This document shows, piece by piece, positions 1-7,715 of a stretch of DNA of 42,370 bases. The stretch spans positions 1 to 42,370 of the forward strand of contig JBBDSM010000066.1 in the NCBI GenBank assembly GCA_040904945.1, given 5' to 3'. Both the position numbers and the translations under genes were made by a program. The notes beneath the pieces are model-generated. The model was given only the letters and a program-made list of their open reading frames with translations, was not told the DNA's origin and ran no database searches. Numbering within the stretch: the stretch's first letter is position 1; each line of letters starts with the position of its first letter. Source of the DNA: JAWLHJ01 sp040904945 (GTDB lineage: Bacteria > Gemmatimonadota > Gemmatimonadetes > Longimicrobiales > Gaopeijiaceae).

Positions 1-108
1 GTTGGATGGCGGCAGCCCGGTTCGGGCCCGCCGAAGAGGAGGGAGCAAGGAATCCTAAAGGCGATCTCCCGAGCGCTCAAGGGAGCGGGCGCGGCCGACG
101 GCCATTGA
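1..108 (+). CDS. possible 3' end of an upstream gene (partial)
   Basis: Frame 1 is open from the first base to a TGA at 106-108 and would encode a 35-residue tail ending in ILKAISRALKGAGAADGH. The helix-like ending is plausible for a real protein, and it would stop 34 bases before the next start in the same direction. No family can be recognised from so short a piece. Another frame is open across the same bases, so this is a weak call. Confidence 0.25.
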   Translation, partial: VGWRQPGSGPPKRREQGILKAISRALKGAGAADGH

Positions 109-142
109 GCCTCCACCCGCGCTTCGCCACACTCGAAGGACC

Positions 143-2002
143 ATGCCTTCCTCCGCCGCCCTCCTCGTCTTCGGCATTCTCGCCGTCACGGTTGCGCTCT
201 TCGTGAGCGAACGCCTCCGCTTGGACGTGGTGGCCGTCATGGCGCTCCTGGCCCTCACTCTCAGCGGGATTCTCACGCCCGGCGAGGCGCTGGCCGGCTT
301 CTCGGACCCCGTGGTCATCATGATCGCCGGGCTCTTCGTGGTGGGCGACGGCCTCTTCCAGACCGGCGTCGCGCGGGCCATGGGTCGCCTTCCAGCGAAG
401 CTCGCCGGCGACTCCGAGGTCCGGCTCCTCGTCATCATCATGCTCCTGGTGGCGCTTCTTTCGGGCATCATGAGCTCCACGGGCACCGTGGCGGTCATGC
501 TCCCGGTGGTCATGGGGCTGGCCTGGGCCCGTGACATTTCCCCCTCCAGGCTCCTCATTCCCCTTTCGGTGGCCTCGCTCCTCGGGGGCATGCTCACCCT
601 CATCGGTACGGCCCCCAACATCGTGGTGAGCCAGCACTTGGAGTCGCTGGGACGCGAGGGCTTCGGCATGTTCGATTTCACCCCGGTGGGCTTGGCCATG
701 GTGGTGGCGGGCGTGACTTTCATGGCGCTCTTGGGACGCCGCCTCCTCCCGGACCGCCCGAGCCCTGCCCGCCCAGCCGCCTCCACCGATGCCCCCACGC
801 TCTCGGACCTGGCGGGGGAGTGGGAGCTGGCGCCATCGCTCTTTCGAGTCCGTCTGGGGGCCGAGTCTCCCCTCGTGGGAACCGCGCTGGGCGACGCGGA
901 GCTTCCGTCCCGGTTCGGGGTCACGGTAACGGAAATCCGGGAGGGCGGCGTCGGCGAGCGCCGGAGGAAGCCACGGCCTGGCGACGGCCGAACCCGGCCG
1001 GCTCTTGCCGCTTCGAGCCTCCGGGCCGGCGACGAGATGGTCCTTCAGGGGAGCCCCGACGGTGTGCATCGCCTCGTGGCGCGCATGGGCTTCCATCTTC
1101 TGGGTGAAGAGCTCGAGGGCGACCCCACCGGTCCCGAGACCGGGATGGCCGAGGTGTTGCTCGCCCCTCGCTCCCGGCTCGTGGGCAAGACCCTCCAGGA
1201 CATCCGGTTCCGTGACCGTTACCAGCTCAACGTGGTCGGGGTGAAGCGCCTGGGGGAGCTGGTTTCCGTCCCCCTGGCCGACCTCTCCCTCCGGTTCGGC
1301 GACACCCTCCTGGTGCAGGGCGAGTGGGAGCGGATCCGGCTCCTCCAGCGGGAGACCCGGGATTTCATCGTGGCCATGGCGCCGCGCGAGATGTCGGACG
1401 CGCTGGCGCCTCTCCGGCGGGCACCGCTGGCCGTGGGGATCATGGTGGCCATGATGACGCTCCTCACCCTGGGCATCGTCCCGCCGGTCACGGCGGTGCT
1501 CCTGGCCGCCGTCGGCATGGTCCTCACCGGGTGCGTCACGGTGGAGGACGCCTACCGTGCGGTGAACTGGGAGAGCGTGGTCCTCATCGCCGGCATCCTT
1601 CCCATGGCCACGGCGCTGGAATCCACCGGAGGCATGGCGTGGCTGGTGGCTTCCCTCTCGGGTCTCATGGAGGGCGCCGGCCCCCTGCTTCTCCTGGCAG
1701 CGCTCTTTCTTCTTACCTCGGCCCTGAGCCAGGTCATTTCGAACACGGCGACAGCGGTGCTCCTCGCCCCGATCGCCTCGTCACTGGCCCTGGGGATCGG
1801 GGCGCGGCCGGAGCCGTTCCTCATGACCCTGGCGGTGGCGGCTTCCACGGCCTTCGCTACTCCGGTGGCCTCGCCGGTCAACACGCTGGTACTCGGCCCG
1901 GGAGGCTATCGATTCGGCGATTTCTTCAGAGTGGGCGTGGCGCTCCAGGCCATCATCCTCGTGATCACCGTGCTGCTGGTGCCGCTGCTGTTTCCGTTCT
2001 GA
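143..2002 (+). CDS. SLC13/DASS-type anion permease with two TrkA-C (RCK_C) domains
   Basis: This 619-residue inner-membrane protein fits the ArsB/SLC13 ion-transporter superfamily, whose members usually move di- or tricarboxylates or sulfate with sodium or protons. The N-terminal half (about residues 1-200) has several hydrophobic helices and the motif LIGTAPNIVV. The C-terminal half (about 420-619) repeats the fold and carries SNTATAVLLAP, so both re-entrant-loop motifs of the family are visible. Between them, residues about 225-415 hold two soluble TrkA-C-like regulatory domains (VGTALGDAELPSRFGVTVTEI and VGKTLQDIRFRDRYQLNVVGV). Such domains often bind small ligands, but the ligand here is unknown. 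The ATG at 143 follows AAGGA closely. The first TrkA-C copy has a basic, proline-rich insertion around residues 270-285. The substrate cannot be assigned from sequence. Confidence 0.9.
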   Translation: MPSSAALLVFGILAVTVALFVSERLRLDVVAVMALLALTLSGILTPGEALAGFSDPVVIMIAGLFVVGDGLFQTGVARAMGRLPAKLAGDSEVRLLVIIMLLVALLSGIMSSTGTVAVMLPVVMGLAWARDISPSRLLIPLSVASLLGGMLTLIGTAPNIVVSQHLESLGREGFGMFDFTPVGLAMVVAGVTFMALLGRRLLPDRPSPARPAASTDAPTLSDLAGEWELAPSLFRVRLGAESPLVGTALGDAELPSRFGVTVTEIREGGVGERRRKPRPGDGRTRPALAASSLRAGDEMVLQGSPDGVHRLVARMGFHLLGEELEGDPTGPETGMAEVLLAPRSRLVGKTLQDIRFRDRYQLNVVGVKRLGELVSVPLADLSLRFGDTLLVQGEWERIRLLQRETRDFIVAMAPREMSDALAPLRRAPLAVGIMVAMMTLLTLGIVPPVTAVLLAAVGMVLTGCVTVEDAYRAVNWESVVLIAGILPMATALESTGGMAWLVASLSGLMEGAGPLLLLAALFLLTSALSQVISNTATAVLLAPIASSLALGIGARPEPFLMTLAVAASTAFATPVASPVNTLVLGPGGYRFGDFFRVGVALQAIILVITVLLVPLLFPF

Positions 2003-2097
2003 GCGCGCCTGCCCTGGCCCTTGCGCGAGGCCACACGCGCTTCCCATCGTCTCTCTGAGAACGATCGCCCCGGTAGCGTCAGCCAAGAGGAATCACC

Positions 2098-2595
2098 ATG
2101 TCCCTACGAATCAANNNNNNNNNNNNNNNNNNNNNNNNNNNNNNNNNNNNNNNNNNNNNNNNNNNNNNNNNNNNNNNNNNNNNNNNNNNNNNNNNNNNNN
2201 NNNNNNNNNNNNNNGCGGACTTCCCGATTATCGACGACACCTCGCTGCAGGTCGCCAAGCTCTACGACATGTTGCCGGCCGACGCCTACCTACCCGATGG
2301 CCGCACGCCTGCCGACAGCGCCACCGTGCGGACCGTATTCATCATCGGCCCGGACAAGAAGATCCGGCTGATGATGGTCTACCCGATGTCGGTGGGTCGC
2401 AACTTCGCCGAGATCCTGCGGGCGCTCGATGCCGTGCAGATGACCGACGGCGGCCCCGTAGCCACGCCCGCCGACTGGGTGCCGGGCCAGGATGTGATCG
2501 TTGGGCTGGGCCTCGACGACGAGCAGGCCAAGGACAGGTTTGGCGAAATCGATATCAAGCTTCCCTATCTGCGCTTTACCAAAGCACCAAACTAG
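2098..2595 (+). CDS. 1-Cys peroxiredoxin (Prx6-type), interrupted by an assembly gap
   Basis: The start MSLRI after the RBS AAGAGGA and the C-terminal 127 residues after the gap both fit the Prx6 family of thiol peroxidases, which reduce hydrogen peroxide and organic hydroperoxides in the cytoplasm. Visible C-terminal landmarks are FPIIDD, KLYDMLPADAY, TVRTVFIIGPDKKIRL and YPMSVGRNFAEILRALDA, followed by the family's dimerisation region (TPADWVPGQDVI). Family members have about 210-220 residues. About 85 residues, including the catalytic PVCTTE segment, must lie in the gap, so the true missing DNA is probably near 250 bases rather than 100. The frame happens to stay open across 100 Ns. It converges with the MscS gene, 20 bases away, and no terminator is seen between them. 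Confidence 0.85.
   Translation: MSLRIXXXXXXXXXXXXXXXXXXXXXXXXXXXXXXXXXXADFPIIDDTSLQVAKLYDMLPADAYLPDGRTPADSATVRTVFIIGPDKKIRLMMVYPMSVGRNFAEILRALDAVQMTDGGPVATPADWVPGQDVIVGLGLDDEQAKDRFGEIDIKLPYLRFTKAPN
2115..2214. other. assembly gap (100 N)
   Basis: One hundred Ns inside the peroxiredoxin gene. Exactly 100 Ns is a conventional placeholder. The missing protein segment suggests a true gap of about 250 bases. Confidence 0.99.
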
Positions 2596-2615
2596 GCCAG
2601 CGAGGACCATCTTTC

Positions 2616-3604
2616 TCACGGCAGTAGGTTCTCGTCGTCCGATGCCTCCAACTCATCGAGCACCTGCTTTTCGAGCTCGTTGTCGGGCTTCACGTCGATG
2701 CGAGCTGCCTCGCTCTCCACGTCGCCGGGGAGCGTAGCAGCGGGCACGTTCCGCTCCGGCAACGGCCGGGTCAGCACCCGGTAGGTTGGCTCGGGCATCA
2801 CGATGCCTTCGGCGTCCAGAGCCGCCTTCACCAGACGGATGGCCTCACTTCGCACCTTCAGGAAGTCCGTGAAGCGTTGGTCGACCCAGCCGTGGAAGCG
2901 GACGGTCACGGTGGAGTCACCAAGCTCCATCACCCGACCGAACGGCGGCGGATCCGTCATGACTCCGGCCATGGCCTCCAGCGTTCCAACGCCGACCGCG
3001 AGGGCGCGCTGGAGCTCCTCGTCCACGGAGATGCCGACATCGAACCGAAAGAGTCGGCGGGGATTGATGGTGAAGTTCGTGAGCGGCGTCTTGAAGACGT
3101 GGGCGTTGGGTAGCCGCACGTGGTTCCCTTCCAGGGTGAGGAGGACGAGCTCCCGTGAGGTGAGTCGAACGATCCGCCCCTCGAACTCACCCACCAGGAC
3201 GAGATCGTTCACCGAGAACGGACGCCGCAGGCTGAGAAGCATACCCGCGAGATAGTTCTCGACGATGTCCTTGAAGGCGAAGCCGATGGCGAGGCCGACG
3301 ATTCCGGCGGTGCCCAGAACCGCGCCCATGAGGCTGGTGATACCCAGGATGTCGAACGCGAGCAGCAGACCCACCGCCACCATGATCCCTCGGAGCAGCC
3401 GGCTGATGAAGCTCCACAGGAGGGGGTTGATCCCAGTCCAGGCCGCAGGGCGTCGCCACTGGCCGAGCATGAAGCTGGCACCCCAGAAGAGCAAGACCAC
3501 GAGGAGGGCTACCGCCAGAACCGGGAGCTGCGCCACGAAGGCATCCCAGTACTCCTGGACCTGGGCGACCGCCGGGGTGAGCCGTGTCTCGACGTCCGTG
3601 GCGG
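2616..3604 (-). CDS. MscS-family mechanosensitive channel (5' end lost in gap)
   Basis: About 329 residues are visible up to the gap, and the N-terminus is missing. MscS channels open under membrane tension to release osmolytes. Visible here are TM helices at LPVLAVALLVVLLFWGASFML and LLRGIMVAVGLLLAFDIL. The pore-lining helix region follows (MGAVLGTAGIVGLAIGFAFKD), continuing into IVENYLAGMLL and the beta domain start RPFSVNDLVLVGEFEGRIV. The vestibule domain follows, with NFTINPRRLFRFDVGISV. The charged C-terminal tail (PDNELEKQVLDELEASDDENLLP) extends past the usual fold. The gene lies downstream of a sensor kinase in the same direction, so the two may be co-transcribed, but the junction is hidden in the gap. 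Confidence 0.9.
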
Positions 3605-3704
3605 NNNNNNNNNNNNNNNNNNNNNNNNNNNNNNNNNNNNNNNNNNNNNNNNNNNNNNNNNNNNNNNNNNNNNNNNNNNNNNNNNNNNNNNNNNNNNNNN
3701 NNNN
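3605..3704. other. assembly gap (100 N)
   Basis: One hundred Ns between the MscS gene and the sensor kinase. It hides the 5' end of the channel gene and the last residues of the kinase. A reading frame runs through the Ns and joins unrelated frames of the two genes; that join is an artefact. Confidence 0.99.
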
Positions 3705-5565
3705 GCGCGGCGGGCATGTGGAGCGTGAAGCGGGCTCCCCTGCCGGGCTCACTCCCGACGGTGAGGTCGCCACCCATCATACGAGCAAGCTTTCTGCTGA
3801 TGGCGAGGCCCAGCCCCGCTCCGCCATAGACCCGCGTGAGGCTGGAGTCGGCCTGAACGAACGGCTCGAAGATGTCTTCGTGCTGCTCGACCGGAACGCC
3901 CGGGCCGGTATCCTGGACGACGAACCTCACCCCGTCCAGGTCGGCTTCGACCGTCACATCCACGCGACCCCCGCTCGGCGTGAACTTCGCGGCGTTCGAC
4001 AGGAGGTTGATGAGCACCTGCTTCACCCGGTCCGCGTCTCCCCGGAACATCGAACCATCGTCCTCCTCCGGGCAACTCAGGCGGATGTCCTTGGCCGCGA
4101 AGTCCGGCGCCACGATCATGCAGGCCGACTGCATGGTGGCGACCCCTCCGCCCTCGACGTCCCTGAGCTTCAGACTACGCGATTCGACGCTCGCCAGATC
4201 GAGGATTTCGTCCACGAGTCGAAGCAGGTGCCGGCTGCTCGTGCTGAGGCGGGTCAGTTGCGCCCGCTGCTTCTCATTGAGAGGACCTGCGATCTCCATC
4301 TGAAGCAGATCGGCGTACCCGACGATGGCATTGATGGGCGTCCGAATCTCATGGCTCATGGTCGTCAGGAAGTCGGACTTCGCACGGTTGGCGACCTCCG
4401 CTTCGGACCGCGCCTGCTCCGCCTCGAGCATCGCGTCGACGATCCGTTCGTTGGTGGCTTCCAGGCGTTGCGCCAGATCGCGAGCTTCCTCGTACTGCAC
4501 GTTCAATGCGGAATGCGTACACTGCACTTCGGCCGCCATGTGGCTGAACGCCTGGGCGAGCTCGCCCAGCTCGTTGTCAGCGGTCAGGTGCACGCGCCGC
4601 GCGTAATTTCCTCCCGCCACATCGTGAGCGGCGGAGCGCAGCTCGGCGAGCGGTCGCGTGATCCTGCGGCTGAGAAGCCATGCGACCACCGCGCCGATGA
4701 GGAGTAGCACGACCGCTCCCGCCAGCAGATCTCTGAGGAAGGTGGCGGGTCGAACCATCAAGGCGCTCAGGGGCACCTCCGCGACGACGGCCAGCGGCTG
4801 CGACCCGATGGCGCGCCCTTTGGCGATGTAGAGGTTCCCGTCCGCCCGATCGTAGGTCACGACACTGTCGAACGTGGTGGCGGCCGACGCATCGGTGACG
4901 CGTCCGTCCAACGTCACCCACGGGCCGCCCGACACGTTCGTCAGGAAGATCTCGGCCGCCGATCCGATGAGGGCGGAGATCTCGTCCGCGTTGATGTTCG
5001 TAAACGCCGCCACGCGAGCCAACCGTCCGACCGGGCTGCCGTTCTCGTCGAGCACGGGCACCGCGACCCACGCATACGGCACGTCGTCTACGAGATACAG
5101 AGGTCCGAACATGCTCGAGTCGACGTCGGCGATCCGTGTCCGGGCCGCCGCGATCTCTTCCGGAGACCAGTGCCCGGGGTAGGCCCCGACCGCCAAGACC
5201 ACGGAGCCCCGGGAATCCCAGAGCTCGACAGGTAGCGTGCTCTCGAGAGGCCGTAGCGCTTCGAGATCACGCGTGAGCACAGCTGCATCCGCCGCGCCCG
5301 AGTCCATGACCACGGCCAGGGCCGCGGGCTGTGCGGCCGTGGCCTCGTGACGAGCCAAGGCGTTCCCCACCGAGCGCGCCAGAACCTCAGCGAGCTCCCC
5401 CGACACGCGCTCGAGCCGCTCCTCTCCGCTCTGGAGAGAAGCCGCTCTCACTTCATGGTAGGCCAGCAACGAGCCGACGCTGATCATCACCACCAGAAGG
5501 GTGATGATCAGCATCGGCAACGCGAACTCGAGGGACGACCACCGGCTGACCGTCACACGTGCCAC
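3705..5565 (-). CDS. membrane sensor histidine kinase, HAMP type (3' end lost in gap)
   Basis: The 620 visible residues form a near-complete sensor kinase that should autophosphorylate and pass phosphate to an unidentified response regulator. TM1 is at residues 14-36, a periplasmic sensor domain spans about 37-280, and TM2 is about 281-300. A HAMP domain (RRITRPLAELRSAAHDVAGGNYARRV) starts at 300, followed by a coiled coil (355-395). HisKA carries the phosphoacceptor His405 in SHEIRTP. The ATPase domain has the N box (LINLLSNAAKF, about 517-527), G1 (DTGPGV, 552) and G2 (GAGLGLAI, 582). The protein breaks at FTLHMPAA, where such kinases normally end, so only a few residues should be missing unless a receiver follows in the gap. 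The start is GTG, 11 bases after the upstream small gene. Confidence 0.92.
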
Positions 5566-5576
5566 TCAGCGATCCA

Positions 5577-5834
5577 CTACGACTGGGGTCCGTCCAGCTG
5601 ATCGTGCCCCAGCTCCTTCACCAGCTTGTTGTACAGTCCGAGTATCAACAGCGTGGGGACCCACTGGCCGACGAACTGAGAATCCTTCTCCCGATGCATG
5701 AGTCGGAGCCCGAGTGATCCCGCGATGGACGCACCGGCGCCCCAGAGAAAGAGATCGGAAGGGAGTTTCGCCGTCTGTTTTTCGATGGCGCGGGCGACGT
5801 CGCCCTCTTGGTATGTGGCTGCTTTGGAAGCCAT
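5577..5834 (-). CDS. small two-helix membrane protein, uncharacterised
   Basis: This is an 85-residue protein (87 if the upstream ATG at 5840 is used) of unknown function. It has two hydrophobic stretches, LFLWGAGASIAGSLGLRLM and VGQWVPTLLILGLYNKLV, separated by a short charged loop, after an amphipathic N-terminus (YQEGDVARAIEKQTAKLPSD). I chose the second ATG because AGGGG lies 9-10 bases before it and only 3 before the first. It ends 11 bases before the sensor kinase start on the same strand, so it probably heads a small-protein/kinase/MscS transcription unit. Its general look recalls small membrane proteins often annotated as hypothetical in Gemmatimonadota and other soil bacteria; no role can be assigned. 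Confidence 0.75.
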   Translation of the reverse strand: MASKAATYQEGDVARAIEKQTAKLPSDLFLWGAGASIAGSLGLRLMHREKDSQFVGQWVPTLLILGLYNKLVKELGHDQLDGPQS

Positions 5835-5840
5835 AGTCAT

Positions 5841-6203
5841 GTTCCCCTGTTTGGGTGGTTTGGATAAGGCTCATTGGCGCAGCATCCGTGCCATGCGGGA
5901 GTCCGACTACGTCCTCGACCGAATATAGCCCTTATCTTCCTACCACGGGGCTTTTTCTCGGGCGCCACCCCCGGCGCAATCCTTCCGAGGAAAGTGCTTC
6001 GCCGGTGCGGATCAGTCGCCTTGGCGCGACAGGACCCGGGGGGACTCCAAGCCGATTCCACTGGGCTCGAATCGGCCCGAGCGCCCGGTACGCATGGGCG
6101 TTTCCCATGGCCCACCACCCCGCCTTCCGGCGGAATGCTAGTTGCGTATCAAACACTTGCACCGCAACGACGACGCATCCCCACGAAGAGACTTCCATAG
6201 ATC
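5841..6203. other. 363-bp intergenic region without a recognisable gene
   Basis: It separates the divergent small membrane protein gene (minus) and transpeptidase gene (plus), so it should hold both promoters. A weak plus-strand hairpin (AGCCC at 5929, GGGGCT then five Ts, ending near 5955) is visible. Overlapping open frames on both strands have no protein-like features. No convincing -35/-10 pair was found. Confidence 0.5.
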
Positions 6204-7265
6204 ATGCACCCACGAAGCTGGATCGTTGGCCCCCTGCTCGTCCTCGGACTGGCTCTGGCCTCCTCGGGCTGCGCGGATGGCGCAAGAGGCGCACGGGCCG
6301 CCGAGGGTAAGGGTGAGGACGTCTCCGGCGACGATCTCAGCGCCGCGCTCACGGTACGCTTGGACGACCTGTCGAATGCGTCGCTCGACTCGGTATACGC
6401 GCGGCCACCCATCCCTCTATGGTTGGAGGATGGAGGTCTGACCGCCACGGGACGCGCCGTGCTGGACGCCCTCGACGGCGCCGCGGCCGAAGGGATCGCC
6501 ACGACGAGGTACGGCGTCGACGAGCTGCGAGCGCTCGAATCCCATACGGATCGTACCCCGAGCGATCTCGCCCGACTGGAGATCGACCTGACTCGCGCGC
6601 TCGCCCTTTACGCGCAGGACCTCGCCAGCGGGGTGGCCGCCTCGACCGGATTCGAGCCGGGCTGGGAGTTGGATTCCCTCGACAACGGGGCGCTCCCCCA
6701 ATCGCCCCGGAACGGTGAGGCCGTTCTCGAACGGTTGAGCCTGCTTCGCCCGCAGATCGAGCAGTATGGGAGGCTCCAGGAGGTGCTCGCGGGCCTCCAC
6801 GAGATCCGAGGACGCGGCGGTTGGCCCGCGGTCCGGCTCGGAGAGGGCGCCCTCGAGGTGGGCGACTCGGCCGCCGCGGCAGCGCGGTTGCGAGCTCGTC
6901 TGCTGGAGAGCCTGAATGCCGACGAGCGGCGTCTCGCCGCGGAAGGTGAAGGGATTCCGGGACGATTCGACGCCGCGCTGGAGCGGAGCCTGTCCTCGTT
7001 TCAGCTTCGGCACGACACCGAGGAGGATGGAACGTTCGGCCCCGCCACCGCGGGGCAGCTCGACGTGTCGGTCGAGGATCGGATCGCAGAGGTGGAGCTC
7101 GCGCTCGACCGCTGGCGATGGAAGCGTTTCCGCCTTCAGGATACTCTCCGGGATGTTCCAGTAGGGATTGACGACGATCTCCTCCATCGGCGAACGATTT
7201 CGAGTTGGTCGATCTCGAGACCCAGGAGGTCGTTCCCCTGGATGACGTGCGGTGGGAAAAAGTAG
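6204..7265 (+). CDS. L,D-transpeptidase (YcbB-like), N-terminal part of a disrupted gene
   Basis: The 353-residue frame begins with a lipoprotein-like signal (hydrophobic 8-20, SSGC). The helical scaffold domain of YcbB/LdtD-type L,D-transpeptidases follows (PIPLWLEDGGLTATGRAVLDAL, about 70-90). A peptidoglycan-binding-like segment comes next (SLSSFQLRHDTEEDGTFGPATAGQL, about 260-285). The conserved lead-in to the catalytic domain (RIAEVELALDRWRW) is at about 293-306. After RWRW the frame turns to nonsense because a 60-bp piece at 7123-7182 is inverted. Read on the minus strand, that piece encodes the family motif VVNPYWNIPESIL. Homologues have about 45 more residues between RWRW and NPYW, so DNA is also missing. 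These enzymes make 3-3 peptidoglycan crosslinks in the periplasm. As assembled, this copy cannot encode a working enzyme. Confidence 0.8.
   Translation: MHPRSWIVGPLLVLGLALASSGCADGARGARAAEGKGEDVSGDDLSAALTVRLDDLSNASLDSVYARPPIPLWLEDGGLTATGRAVLDALDGAAAEGIATTRYGVDELRALESHTDRTPSDLARLEIDLTRALALYAQDLASGVAASTGFEPGWELDSLDNGALPQSPRNGEAVLERLSLLRPQIEQYGRLQEVLAGLHEIRGRGGWPAVRLGEGALEVGDSAAAAARLRARLLESLNADERRLAAEGEGIPGRFDAALERSLSSFQLRHDTEEDGTFGPATAGQLDVSVEDRIAEVELALDRWRWKRFRLQDTLRDVPVGIDDDLLHRRTISSWSISRPRRSFPWMTCGGKK
7116..7189. repeat. 7-bp inverted repeats bounding a 60-bp micro-inversion
   Basis: CGATGGA at 7116-7122 and its complement TCCATCG at 7183-7189 flank 60 bases that are in the wrong orientation relative to the surrounding transpeptidase gene. 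Flipping 7123-7182 gives an uninterrupted frame encoding EEIVVNPYWNIPESIL, then LPSANDFELVDL, continuous with the plus-strand sequence to the right. The left side is still out of frame with DRWRW, so a deletion must also exist there. Confidence 0.85.
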
Positions 7266-7715
7266 CCATCGACGCCGTCGGGCCCGACTCCACGGTCCTC
7301 CGCGGCTTCCCCTCGCATCCGGCAAAAGCCCGGTGACAAGAATGCTCTGGGGGCCATGAAGTTCATGTTCCCCAACGAGCACGCGATCTATCTGCACGAG
7401 ACGCCTGCGGATCACCTGTTCCATGAGAGATTGCACACGTTGAGCCACGGGTGTGTGCGGCTGGAGCAGCCTGTCGAGCTGGCCCACATACTCCTTCGGG
7501 AATCCTCGACCCACTCCCCCTCCGAGTTCGATGTCCTGCTCGCCAGCGGAGAAGAGCACGTGCTGCCGCTCGATCCCGGGCCTGTCTACCTGATCCATCA
7601 GACCGTATGGGTGGACGAATCGGGCGTGCCGACTTTCACCCCGGACGTCTACGATCGAAACACCGAGGCCCGGCAGGCTCTCACGAGCGCGATGGCGCCC
7701 GGGACGGATCGGTGA
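7190..7715 (+). pseudogene. L,D-transpeptidase catalytic domain, C-terminal part of the disrupted gene
   Basis: From 7190 one frame reads ANDFELVDLETQEVVPLDD and on to DSTVLRGFP. Near 7310 the frame shifts by one to IRQKPGDKNALGAMKFMF. The longest clean open piece starts at ATG 7356 (119 residues). It holds the YkuD catalytic core with SHGCVRLE, whose Cys is the acyl-enzyme nucleophile, preceded by the conserved segment HAIYLHETPADHLF. The catalytic half is therefore recognisable but not in one frame with the N-terminal half. The TGA at 7713-7715 overlaps the GTG start of the PBP gene by four bases, the usual sign of translational coupling. It could be a true pseudogene or a misassembled intact gene. 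Confidence 0.8.

Noticed and set aside
3187..3604. Extension of the sensor kinase through the gap into the MscS gene
   Set aside because: The frame only stays open because N codons are read as X; beyond the gap it is the wrong frame of the MscS gene.
7451..7711. Longer N-terminus for the class A PBP
   Set aside because: These codons overlap the transpeptidase catalytic domain in another frame and are Arg/Pro-rich noise. The GTG at 7712 has a coupled overlap and a leader sequence.
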